Shown here one piece after another: positions 16,546 to 26,062 of a stretch of DNA of 64,000 bases; within the stretch, counting starts at the first letter, position 1; every line of letters starts with the position of its first letter. Made by a program: the position numbers and the translations under genes. This DNA comes from JAPPHY01 sp965247535 (lineage in GTDB: Bacteria; Chloroflexota; Dehalococcoidia; Lucifugimonadales; UBA2985), in NCBI GenBank assembly GCA_965247535.1, contig OZ252018.1, positions 1,736,001 to 1,800,000 on the forward strand, read 5' to 3'. The notes below the pieces were generated by a model. It was not told where the DNA came from. It saw only the letters and a list, made by a program, of their open reading frames with translations, and searched no databases.

Positions 16546-17360
16546 GCGCGCTCCCCTCCGGCAGCGCTCGCGGCCATCGACGAGGCCGCTCCGCTCCTGC
16601 TGCTCTGTGAAACCTGGCCAAGGAAGCGCGAACCCCTCGGCTCCCGGTCCAGGACGTACTGCAGCAAGGCCTCCATCAGGCGTCTCACCTCGGTCAGCGT
16701 CTCGTCGGCCAGTCGCAGCTTGATTGCATCCTCGATGCGCTCACACCTCTGCAGGAATCGCAGGGCCTTGAGCGTGTTCAGAGAGAGGGGCAGAACCGAC
16801 ACGCCCGGCGGGTGGCAACCGTCGCAGAGGCACCCTCCCTGGCCCGGCGCGAAGCGATGGCGGCCCGGTTCCAGGGCCGTCTCGCACTCCACGCAGCGAT
16901 GGAGCTCTGGCATGAACCCGCTGTGACCGAGCAGCCTGAGCTGGAAGTGCGGCAGCAGGGCCGGCCCCGCCGAGTCTGCCAGCGATCGCAGGGCCTCCAG
17001 CAGCAGCCTGTAGACGGGGTAGTTGGCCTGGCCCTCCGGCGTTGACACGTCCACCAGCTCCGCCATGTAGATCGCCTGCGACAGCCTGTCGAGGTCCTCC
17101 CGGACGGCTCGGAAACCCTCCAGCACCTCGGCCTGCTGCACGGAGTCCATGCTCTGGCCGCGCGTCATGAGGAGCGACGTGCGCATGAGAGGCTCCAGGT
17201 GGCCGCCAAGACGGCTCTTGATCTTCCGCGCGCCCCTTGCGACGGCACGGAGCCTGCCCTGATTGGGCGTGTAGAGAGTGACAATGTAGTCGGCCTCTCC
17301 CAGCGGGAGATGCCTGAGCACGATGGCCTCGGTCTTGTGAATGCGCGGCTGGGTGGTCAT
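16542..17360 (-). CDS. recO: DNA repair protein RecO
   Basis: 272 residues. N-terminal OB fold (residues 1-85, beginning KTEAIVLRHLPLGEADYIVTLYT) and a C-terminal helical part with a four-Cys zinc knuckle (CVEC near 165, CLCDGC near 190). RecO loads RecA onto SSB-coated DNA with RecR, whose gene lies immediately upstream (16-base gap). The ATGA overlap with oadG couples it to an unrelated gene. Confidence 0.95.
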   Translation of the reverse strand: MTTQPRIHKTEAIVLRHLPLGEADYIVTLYTPNQGRLRAVARGARKIKSRLGGHLEPLMRTSLLMTRGQSMDSVQQAEVLEGFRAVREDLDRLSQAIYMAELVDVSTPEGQANYPVYRLLLEALRSLADSAGPALLPHFQLRLLGHSGFMPELHRCVECETALEPGRHRFAPGQGGCLCDGCHPPGVSVLPLSLNTLKALRFLQRCERIEDAIKLRLADETLTEVRRLMEALLQYVLDREPRGSRFLGQVSQSSRSGAASSMAASAAGGERA

Positions 17361-17376
17361 GGCTATTGAGCAGGCT

Positions 17377-17991
17377 TCAGATCTCCTGCCGTCCCTCCAG
17401 GGCGCGGCTGAGGGTGACGGAGTCGGCGAACTCCAGGTCGCTGCCCACGGGCAGGCCTCGGGCCAGCCGGGTGACGTGTGCCACCAGCGGGGATAGCAGC
17501 CTGTGGACGTACATCGCAGTGCTCTCGCCCTCCAAGTTTGGGTTGGTAGCCAGAATCACCTCCGTGACCTCGCCGCTCCGGAGTCGCTCCAGCAGCTCGC
17601 GGATCCGCAGGTTCTCAGGGCCGATGCCCGTGGCCGGCGAAATCGCTCCGTGGAGCACGTGGTACAGACCTCGATAGGCCTGCGTACGCTCCAGCGACAG
17701 CACGTCCAGCGGCTCCTCCACCACGCAGATTCGCGAGCGGTCGCGCCCCGTGTGCGAGCAGAGGTAGCATGGGCTCTCCTCGGTGATGTTCTGGCACACG
17801 CCGCAGAAGACGACTTTCTCCTTGACCGAGATGATTGACTCCGCCAGTGAGGTGGCCTCCTCTTCCGGCATGCGTATGAGGTAGTAGGCCAGGCGCTGGG
17901 CGCTCTTGGGGCCTATGCCGGGCAGCTTGTGGAACTCCTGTATCAGGCGTGCCAGTGGAGCCGCCACGGATGGAAGGAAATCGTAGGTCAT
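17377..17991 (-). CDS. recR: Recombination mediator protein RecR
   Basis: 204 residues, standard length. Helix-hairpin-helix (LPGIGPKSAQRLAYYLI, residues 22-40), C4 zinc finger (CGVC...CYLC, about 63-80), Toprim domain with VVEEPLDVLSLE and the acidic ATNPNLEGESTAMY motif, and a C-terminal Walker-B-like tail (ARGLPVGSDLEFAD). It forms the RecOR clamp for RecA loading at gaps. It sits in the widely conserved order dnaX-ybaB-recR, here followed by recO. Confidence 0.97.
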   Translation of the reverse strand: MTYDFLPSVAAPLARLIQEFHKLPGIGPKSAQRLAYYLIRMPEEEATSLAESIISVKEKVVFCGVCQNITEESPCYLCSHTGRDRSRICVVEEPLDVLSLERTQAYRGLYHVLHGAISPATGIGPENLRIRELLERLRSGEVTEVILATNPNLEGESTAMYVHRLLSPLVAHVTRLARGLPVGSDLEFADSVTLSRALEGRQEI

Positions 17992-18037
17992 GAGGTTATC
18001 CGGGCAGTAGTCTCTTGTCTCCGCGTGTCCTGGATTT

Positions 18038-18335
18038 CTACGTCAGCCCCGGTATCTTGAATCCACCGGTAATGGCTGAAATGCTGTTCTGGGCCATGGC
18101 CTGGGCCTTTTCGAGCGCCTCGTTGGTGGCAGCCGTCACGAGGTCCTGGAGCATCTCCACGTCCTCGCTGTCCACCACCTCCGGCGCTATCTCTATCGAG
18201 CGTATCCTGAGGCTGCCGGTGATCACAACCTTGACTGCGCCGCCGCCTGCAGTGGCCTCCACCTCCGCGGTCTCCAGGTCCTCCTGGGCTTTGGCCAGCC
18301 GCGCCTGCATCTGCTGCGCCTGGCGAAGCATATTC

Positions 18336-18343
<8 letters not shown>
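18038..18343 (-). CDS. ybaB: YbaB/EbfC nucleoid-associated protein
   Basis: 101 residues from the ATG at 18343, which is seven bases after AGGAGG; an upstream in-frame start would add 22 residues of dnaX-overlapping sequence. Family pattern: MLRQAQQMQARLAKAQEDL helix, then a beta hairpin around GGGAVKVVITGSLRIRSIEI and a C-terminal helix. YbaB dimers bind DNA. The start lies inside the last codons of dnaX (8-base overlap), indicating coupled translation. Order dnaX-ybaB-recR is conserved in many bacteria. Confidence 0.93.
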
Positions 18344-20021
<1,678 letters not shown>

Positions 20022-20039
20022 ATTCCTGTCCTGTTCCTG

Positions 20040-20543
20040 TTATATGGTTACCCGGGCCAGCACGTTGTCCTGTACGGCCCACATGCGCTGTTTTTCGCAG
20101 TCGTCTGCGTGATCGTAGCCTAGAAGGTGCAGCACGCCGTGAACAACCAGCAGGGCGATCTCCGCCCTTATGAGCTTGCGGCTCTCCTTGGCCTGCCGCG
20201 CCGCCTGCGGATAAGAGATGACGACCTCGCCCACGGGCGCGCTCGCCTCCGGCGGCAGGCCAGGGAGGCTGCCGTTGTCGCCTGATGCGTCGTCCTCACC
20301 GTACCGCGACTCCCAGAGCGGGAAGGCCAGCACGTCCGTCGGCTCGTCCAGCCCTCGGAAGTCCAGGTTGAGGCCGTGCACGGTCTCGTCGTCGGCGACC
20401 ACCAGGCTTATGCAGAGCGGCGACTCCTCGTCCCGCACGTCCAGGGCAAGCTCCACCACGTCACGCAGCCAGACCTTGGACAGCCTGCGCGAGTACGGAG
20501 GGAACACCTGAACGTCAATGCTCCGGGAGGGGACTTGAGCCAC
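20040..20543 (-). CDS. ybeY: Endoribonuclease YbeY (rRNA maturation factor)
   Basis: 167 residues from a GTG preceded by GAGGT. The zinc motif HGVLHLLGYDH (H-x3-H-x5-H) is intact near residues 133-143, preceded by the GEVVISYPQA strand. YbeY acts in 16S rRNA 3'-end processing and ribosome quality control. An extended acidic loop (residues 75-100) is inserted before GEVVIS. First gene of the long minus-strand run leading to dnaX and recR. Confidence 0.94.
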   Translation of the reverse strand: MAQVPSRSIDVQVFPPYSRRLSKVWLRDVVELALDVRDEESPLCISLVVADDETVHGLNLDFRGLDEPTDVLAFPLWESRYGEDDASGDNGSLPGLPPEASAPVGEVVISYPQAARQAKESRKLIRAEIALLVVHGVLHLLGYDHADDCEKQRMWAVQDNVLARVTI

Positions 20544-20583
20544 GGGCTACCTCACAATCCAAATGCAGGTATCAACCGCAGCC

Positions 20584-20613
20584 ATCATAACATAGGGCAA
20601 TTGAAGGCTACAA
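20584..20613 (-). promoter_or_regulatory. Candidate promoter of the ybeY-dnaX-recR run
   Basis: Minus strand: TTGTAG (20613-20608), 18-base spacer, TATGAT (20589-20584), about 40 bases upstream of the ybeY GTG. Confidence 0.45.
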
Positions 20614-20673
20614 GAAACGGTCGCCGTGAAGGCCGCCTCCATCGACTGGCGCGCCCGCGCAGGCTAGAATGGA

Positions 20674-22944
20674 GTGGAAGACACCATCGCAAGCGTCCGA
20701 GCGTCCGGACTCGGCGTTCGGCACGCGGAATTCAGGGCGTTGATCTCATCTCCGATCTCACTGCGAAACCGTCGCACCCCACTGCGAAGCGCCGCTAGAT
20801 GGCTCGCTCTGGCGCTGCTGGCCGCGCTTCCCGCCGTCGCCGGCTGCGAAGCTGCCGCCACGCCGGAGGTCGCTACAATCGAGGTGAGCCGGCCGGACTG
20901 GATAGAAGCCAGGGTCGAGGCAATCAAGGCCATATACCGCCTCACGCCTGAGGGCGAGCGCTTCCTGGAGGAGCACGACCTCCGCTGGATGCGGGGCGAG
21001 CCCGGATGGTTCGGCAGCTTCGGCTACGAACGGTGGACGGGTGTTGGTGAGTCCCGCCTGGGACCGATCATGCACGAGATGGGTCATGCCTACTGGGGCG
21101 CGTTCGAAGTCACGGGCCGCGCCGACCTGAGCTGGGCGGACCCCGGCGGCGGCCACGAGTCATCCGCCATCCTGCAGCTCCACGCTGACCTGATCACATT
21201 CATGGCCCAGCCACCGGACCCGTACGAGCCACTGCGCGAGCGGCTGCGCAACCTGCCGGATACACAGCTTGGCGACGAGTCCGGGTTGCTCCATTTCGGG
21301 GAGGCCGACCTCGTGCACACCACGGGAGGCAACGCCCTCCTGCTGCCACCCATCCTGCGCAAGTACTTCGACGGCTACCTCACAGGCGGCTCGTTCGACT
21401 CGTGGTACGAGGCGCTGGAGTGGTTCCAGGGCCTCACGCGAGAGGACGCCCGTGCGGCGGCCGTCTTCTTCGGCCTCGACCACCTGGACTTCGATCTGTA
21501 CAGCGACCTGGAGCCCGCCGGGGACACGTCGCTGCCGGATGGAATCGCCGGGCTGGTGGAGCGCGAGGAAACGCAGAGGCTCCAGGATTTTGCGATTCAG
21601 TTCGATCTCGTCACGGGTCTTGAGGAGGTGGATGGCAGGCGCATTTCGCTGGAGCTGCGGTTTCTCCGCGGCTACCTGGAGGATAAGCTGGCACTTCACA
21701 AGCGTTACCCGGAGGCCCTGTCAAACGTCGCGGAAGAGGCGCCCACGGCGGCCGATATGGAGCGGGTGTTGGAGGCCTTTGCGGAGCTGGAAGGAAAACC
21801 GAGGGACGAGCGCGCCAACCTGCTGGGCCCCCTCATGGAGGATCCGCTGTTCTCGGTGTTCTGGCCGTTGGTGGGCGCCTCCACGCTAATGGAGCTTCAC
21901 GCCCGCGGCATACCTCCGCGGGACACCGAATCCGCAGAGCGCACCACGGACGTAGAGATCGAGAGGCTGGCGCGCGTGGCGGACTCTGCCACTACGATTC
22001 TGGGCCGCGCCCGCGACGACCTGGATGTCGGCGTGCGTGACCTCGAGTCACTGCTGCGCGACGTGCTGGAGCGGAACGACCGCGACGCCGGCCTCGTTCT
22101 CGAGCTGGCCCTTGCCGCGGACCGGGAGCTTGCGGAGCGGGTGGTGGTCGAACTGGATCACGGCCTGTTGCGGGAGTTGCTCGCCGAGGAGCCGGGCGTT
22201 GTGCGGCAGCTCCTGGAGCCGGAGCAACTGCTGCCGCTCCTCGGCATCGCGGCGGACGCGGAAGCCGACGACCTGGCGAGCGGAATCCGCGAGCTGATGC
22301 AGGCCACGTCCGGCAACTACCGCACCGACCGGCCGTACCTTTCGACCGTGTACGAGCTGGTAGCGGAGCGCGGCCGGTCCAGGCCGGACGAGGCGCTTGA
22401 CGTCATGCTCGAGTCGGGGCTGTTTATGGAGGTCATGCTCAGAGAGCGCCCCGCCGAGACGATCGCCATCCTGGCCTCCGACCTCGAGCGCGCGGCTGCG
22501 CTGGTCGCCGGAACGACGGGCCACGGACGGACGCCGCAGGGCATGATACACGCCTTAATCTTCGAGGAGCCGCTGCTGGCGGCCCGGCTGGTCGACATTC
22601 TACAGTCGATGGATGCGATGGCGGCCCGCGAGGCGCTGGTGCAGTTCGCATACGACTCATTCCGCAAGGCCGCGCTGCCGTCGCTCAGCGTATCGCCGGA
22701 GAACGACGGCGCGTTCATCCTGGCTCTTGCCGACCTGCAGGGCGACCGCCGCATGGCGGAGTCGATGGCCGAGGCCATCGCGGCCTACGAGGTGCTCGTG
22801 CGTGACGGGACGGCGCCGCCGGACTTCCTTGAGGCGTACGCGGCCACGCTTGAGGAGGCCGCGGCCGCGCAGCCCGACGCGGCGGACGGCGAGCGGCTGA
22901 GTGGCATTGTGCGGGAGGCGTTCGCGCTGGCGGGTGGAGGGTAG
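20674..22944 (+). CDS. Uncharacterised lipoprotein with HExxH zinc-peptidase motif
   Basis: 756 residues from a GTG; the start is uncertain because about 38 residues precede the hydrophobic signal (WLALALLAALPAVAGC), which ends in a lipobox Cys near residue 58. HEMGH at 134-138 follows a short region that reads like a gluzincin entry (LGPIMHEMGHAYWG); a Glu near GGGHESSAILQLHADL about 30 residues on could be the third ligand. The rest (about 260-750) is predicted mostly helical, rich in Glu/Leu/Arg, without a recognised domain. Likely an extracytoplasmic zinc metallopeptidase or an inactive relative; substrate unknown. It stands alone, with no cotranscribed partner. Confidence 0.6.
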   Translation: MEDTIASVRASGLGVRHAEFRALISSPISLRNRRTPLRSAARWLALALLAALPAVAGCEAAATPEVATIEVSRPDWIEARVEAIKAIYRLTPEGERFLEEHDLRWMRGEPGWFGSFGYERWTGVGESRLGPIMHEMGHAYWGAFEVTGRADLSWADPGGGHESSAILQLHADLITFMAQPPDPYEPLRERLRNLPDTQLGDESGLLHFGEADLVHTTGGNALLLPPILRKYFDGYLTGGSFDSWYEALEWFQGLTREDARAAAVFFGLDHLDFDLYSDLEPAGDTSLPDGIAGLVEREETQRLQDFAIQFDLVTGLEEVDGRRISLELRFLRGYLEDKLALHKRYPEALSNVAEEAPTAADMERVLEAFAELEGKPRDERANLLGPLMEDPLFSVFWPLVGASTLMELHARGIPPRDTESAERTTDVEIERLARVADSATTILGRARDDLDVGVRDLESLLRDVLERNDRDAGLVLELALAADRELAERVVVELDHGLLRELLAEEPGVVRQLLEPEQLLPLLGIAADAEADDLASGIRELMQATSGNYRTDRPYLSTVYELVAERGRSRPDEALDVMLESGLFMEVMLRERPAETIAILASDLERAAALVAGTTGHGRTPQGMIHALIFEEPLLAARLVDILQSMDAMAAREALVQFAYDSFRKAALPSLSVSPENDGAFILALADLQGDRRMAESMAEAIAAYEVLVRDGTAPPDFLEAYAATLEEAAAAQPDAADGERLSGIVREAFALAGGG

Positions 22945-23164
22945 GGCCTCTACGTTTGACAAGACTTATTCTCTCACATGAACAGGTACAAGTTGTGTAG
23001 AATGAGACGTGACGAGAGTAGCGATACGGACGACAATAGAGACTTGGAAGGCATGTGATCAGCACCTTTCGGAGTCAGCCGGATTTCTGGTCATAGACCG
23101 GAGTCCAGCATTGCGCCGGGATGGTCTGGGCCGGCAATGCCAAGCCGCGTCGGGTGAATGGGCG

Positions 23165-23170
23165 TATACT
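23165..23170 (+). promoter_or_regulatory. -10 element of the antitoxin gene
   Basis: TATACT 25 bases before the antitoxin ATG; no good -35 at 17 bases. It puts the transcript start just upstream of the GGGAG ribosome site. Confidence 0.4.
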
Positions 23171-23194
23171 GGAGAGAAGAAGGGAGACTCAGCG

Positions 23195-23428
23195 ATGCAA
23201 AAAGCCCTACACATCAGAACGACTGTACAGCCTGGCGGCAAGGTGGAGATTGCCAGCCCGGAACTAGAGGCCGGACAGACGGTGGACGTGGTGGTACTAC
23301 ACGAGTCCAACGTGAAGGGCCGCTCCGTAATGGAGATCCTCAACAGCGGCCCTGAGCGCCGCCTGTTCCAGACGGCCGAAGAGGTGAGGGCGTACTTGGC
23401 GCAGGAGAAGGCGTCGTGGGACCGCTAG
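23195..23428 (+). CDS. Antitoxin of a PIN-type (VapBC-like) toxin-antitoxin pair
   Basis: 77 residues from the ATG at 23195 (GGGAG upstream; a longer frame would include the promoter). An N-terminal beta-rich, AbrB-like half (TVQPGGKVEIASPELEAGQ) is followed by a C-terminal helix ending YLAQEKASWDR. Small antitoxins paired with PIN toxins in cyanobacteria and Chloroflexota share this plan. The reading frame runs 13 bases into the toxin gene. The toxin partner is broken (see next entry), so this gene may now be an orphan. Confidence 0.7.
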   Translation: MQKALHIRTTVQPGGKVEIASPELEAGQTVDVVVLHESNVKGRSVMEILNSGPERRLFQTAEEVRAYLAQEKASWDR

Positions 23429-23871
23429 CTTTTCCCGCAACCGGCCTGGTCTATCTTGACGCCAATGGTCTCATCTACAGCGTGGAACGGGTGGAGCCGT
23501 ACCGCACGTTCCTGGAACCGATGTGGCAGCAGGCGCAGGATGGCAATCTTACCGTTGTGAGCAGCCCTGTAATATTAATTGAGGTACTGGTTAAGCCGAT
23601 TTGAGACGGCAACTCGGAGATTGAAATGCAGTACCGCGAGATATTCGAGGCCAATGCAGTGAGACTGCTTGAGGCCTCGTACGCAGTGTTCGAAGATGCA
23701 ACTCGCCTGCGAGCGGAAACGGGCTTGGCGACACCCGATGCACTCCACGCTGCGACAGCTCTACGCGCCGGCTGCGCTGTCTTCGTCACCAACGACACTG
23801 ACTTTCGCCGTGTTGAAGGTCTACCTGTCGTAGTCTTGGACGACCTCCTCAAAGAGGAGAGCCAAGTATGA
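23416..23871 (+). pseudogene. PIN-domain toxin interrupted by one in-frame stop
   Basis: A single frame of 152 codons encodes a complete PIN ribonuclease except for a TGA at 23602-23604. The part before the stop has the first catalytic Asp (VYLDANGLIYS) and a Glu (ILIEVLVKP). The part after it has DALHAA and VTNDTDF with the remaining acidic residues. Relatives usually have Arg at the stop position (KPL-R-DGN), so CGA to TGA, one transition, explains the lesion. All catalytic acids are intact, which implies recent inactivation. GTG start inside the end of the antitoxin gene. Confidence 0.8.
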
Positions 23872-24045
23872 GCCTGAAAGTGCATGAGGGGGTCCGCACC
23901 ATCCAAGCATCCCCGAGTACTGGTACCGGATCATTGAAGAAGACGGTCAGAGTGATGGGCGGGAATCCGCATACCCATTTCAACCTGAGCAGTCGGCCGA
24001 AGGCTCGTGACTTTACCCGGATAGGCTGGACAGCCCCGGGCGGCG

Positions 24046-25917
24046 CTACTCCGCTTCTTTGACCGTGAGCGCGGTGTTGGCCTGCACGTCCTTCAGGAGC
24101 GTCACCTTGCCGCTGGGCCACACCACCTCGATCTCCGCCACCTCTGAGATGCTCCCAAGCCCGCAGATGATGTCCCGGCCGTTGCCGCCCAGGTAGCCGG
24201 AGCCGCCGCGTACCTCCGCGATCTGGCTCCACTCGCTCGTGTGGAAGGTCACGCGAGCGCCGATGCCGTCGCGGTTGGCCACCGCGCCCTCCAGGTGCAG
24301 CTTCACCCAGTTGTTGCGACCGGCCAGCTCGTTGCGGTAGAGCGCGTTGTCGCCGTCGGCGTTGACCACGTAGAAGTCGACCGAGCCGTCGCCGTCGAAG
24401 TCGCCCACGGCGGTGCCACGACCCACGCCGGGGTTTCCGAAGCCCGCCGCGACGCTAACGTCGGTGAACGTGCCGTCGCGGTTGTTGCGGTAGAGGATGT
24501 TGGGCTCCAGGCGTGCCTTGCCGCCCCCGCCGCCCTCTTCCTTGGGCACGCCCACCAACCCGTTGGTGACGTAGATGTCCAGGAAGCCGTCGTTGTCGTA
24601 GTCGACGAAACCCGATGCCCAGCCCACGTTGAAGTCCGCCACGCCGGCGTCCTGGCCAATCTCCGTGAAGGTGCCGTCACCGTTGTTGCGCCACAGGAAG
24701 TTCTCGTTGTAGTTGCTCCAGTAGACGTCGAAGTGGCCGTCCTTGTCGAAGTCGCCCGCGTCGATGCCCATGCAGCTTCCGAGCACGAACATGCCGGCGT
24801 CCTCGGTGACGTCCGTGAATGCGCCGTTGCCGTCGTTGCGATAGAGCGGGCTGACGCCCTGATCGTTGCACTCGACAAAGTCCTGGTCGCCGTCGTTGTC
24901 GTAGTCGAACCAGATCGACTCGAACGTCATGCCGCTCTTGACGAGCTGGCCGCCGGCCCACCGGTAGCGCACGGGGCCGTGCTGGCCGCGGACGCCCGCC
25001 TGCTCGGCCACGTCCGTGAAGGTGCCGTCGCCGTTGTTGCGGTAGAGGACGTTGGCGTCGCCCATGCCCGTGTCCTCCTCGCCGTAGATGCCAAAGTTTG
25101 CCACGTACAGGTCCAGGAGGCCGTCCATGTCGTAGTCGACCCAGGTAGCGCCGGATCCGTGCGCCACGTTGTCCACGCCGGCCAGGGGAGCGACGTCCGT
25201 GAACGTGCCGTCGGCGTTGTTGCGAAAGAGAAGGTTGGGCTCGCTGGCCTTGTGATCGATGGAGATGCCCTGGTCCTCGCTGTGGCAGACGACGTAGAGG
25301 TCCTGGTCGCCGTCGTTGTCGTAGTCGGCCCAAGCGACACCGTAGGAGTTGCACGGGGCGGTGACGCCCGCCTCCGCCGTCACGTCCGTGAAGGTGCCGT
25401 CGCCGTTGCTGCGGTACAGCATGTTGGGGCCGTCGGTGGCGACGTACAGGTCCGGGTGGCCGTCGTCGTTGTAGTCGCCCCACGAGGCGCCTGGCCCGAA
25501 GCCGTTTCGGAAGTTCTGCGTACCGCCCCCGGGCACGCCGGCCAATTCGGTGATCTCGGTGAACCACGGCATGGCCTGCATCATAAAGGCGTTGGGCGCG
25601 CTCTTGCGGCTGCCGGCGCTGACGGTCAGGCTCACCTCGTACTCGCCGGGCACGTCCGGAGTGAGGCTAGTGGTCGAAAGGTCAAGGCTGGTGAGCTGCG
25701 CCACGCTGTGCTCGGGCGCACGCGCGATTTGCCACGAGTAGGTGAGCGGGCTGCCGTCCGGATGCAGGCTTGAGTCGCCGCTGAGAGCGACGGCGTGGCC
25801 GGCGAGCACGGTGGAGTCGCCCTCCACGCCGGCCTCCGGCGCAGGGCTGCTGCAGCCCGCGAGTGCAACTGCGATGATGGCCATCGCCGCGGCAACCGGC
25901 AGAATGAACTTCCGCAT
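24046..25917 (-). CDS. FG-GAP/VCBS-repeat lipoprotein with C-terminal ASPIC/UnbV domain
   Basis: 623 residues from the ATG at 25917, which directly opens the signal peptide (lipobox VALAGC). Residues 40-110 resemble a PKD/Ig-like module (LTYSW, YEVSLTVSAG). About eight FG-GAP/VCBS units with calcium-loop motifs of the form DYNDDGHPDLYV separated by LYRNNGDGTFTDV follow (115-520), a seven-bladed propeller by family analogy. The C-terminal 90 residues are an ASPIC/UnbV domain (NRDGIGARV ... WPSGKV). Related CRTAC1-like proteins are secreted; their function is poorly known. It has its own promoter. Confidence 0.88.
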   Translation of the reverse strand: MRKFILPVAAAMAIIAVALAGCSSPAPEAGVEGDSTVLAGHAVALSGDSSLHPDGSPLTYSWQIARAPEHSVAQLTSLDLSTTSLTPDVPGEYEVSLTVSAGSRKSAPNAFMMQAMPWFTEITELAGVPGGGTQNFRNGFGPGASWGDYNDDGHPDLYVATDGPNMLYRSNGDGTFTDVTAEAGVTAPCNSYGVAWADYDNDGDQDLYVVCHSEDQGISIDHKASEPNLLFRNNADGTFTDVAPLAGVDNVAHGSGATWVDYDMDGLLDLYVANFGIYGEEDTGMGDANVLYRNNGDGTFTDVAEQAGVRGQHGPVRYRWAGGQLVKSGMTFESIWFDYDNDGDQDFVECNDQGVSPLYRNDGNGAFTDVTEDAGMFVLGSCMGIDAGDFDKDGHFDVYWSNYNENFLWRNNGDGTFTEIGQDAGVADFNVGWASGFVDYDNDGFLDIYVTNGLVGVPKEEGGGGGKARLEPNILYRNNRDGTFTDVSVAAGFGNPGVGRGTAVGDFDGDGSVDFYVVNADGDNALYRNELAGRNNWVKLHLEGAVANRDGIGARVTFHTSEWSQIAEVRGGSGYLGGNGRDIICGLGSISEVAEIEVVWPSGKVTLLKDVQANTALTVKEAE

Positions 25918-25944
25918 ATCCACCCCGTCATTCACGGTGTCAAT

Positions 25945-25973
25945 ATGATACGCTCAGCGGGCCTGTTGCACAA
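25945..25973 (-). promoter_or_regulatory. Promoter of the FG-GAP lipoprotein gene
   Basis: Minus strand: TTGTGC (25973-25968), 17-base spacer, TATCAT (25950-25945), about 28 bases from the ATG. Confidence 0.45.
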
Positions 25974-26003
25974 GCGCAAGCGACGTGCCGCCAACGCGAA
26001 CGC

Positions 26004-26031
26004 GGAAGCGCCCCTTTTCGGGGGCGCTTCC
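26004..26031. terminator. Terminator-like hairpin after the second binding-lipoprotein gene
   Basis: Perfect 11-base stem (26004-26014 with 26021-26031) and a 6-base TTTTCG loop, 32 bases past the stop of the minus-strand binding-protein gene. No T tract follows on the minus strand. Confidence 0.5.
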
Positions 26032-26062
26032 ATTCAGTCCGATCCGGTCGATCTCTTGCCGG

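Noticed and set aside
23602..23604. TGA as a selenocysteine codon in the PIN gene
   Set aside because: The family has Arg here, no selenocysteine-insertion hairpin is evident, and one transition explains it.
23868..24062. 64-codon frame starting in the PIN toxin stop
   Set aside because: No ribosome site, no family resemblance, and it runs into the end of the convergent gene.
24241..25773. Open frame of 510 codons antisense to the FG-GAP protein gene
   Set aside because: Val/Ala/His-rich shadow of the calcium-loop repeats.
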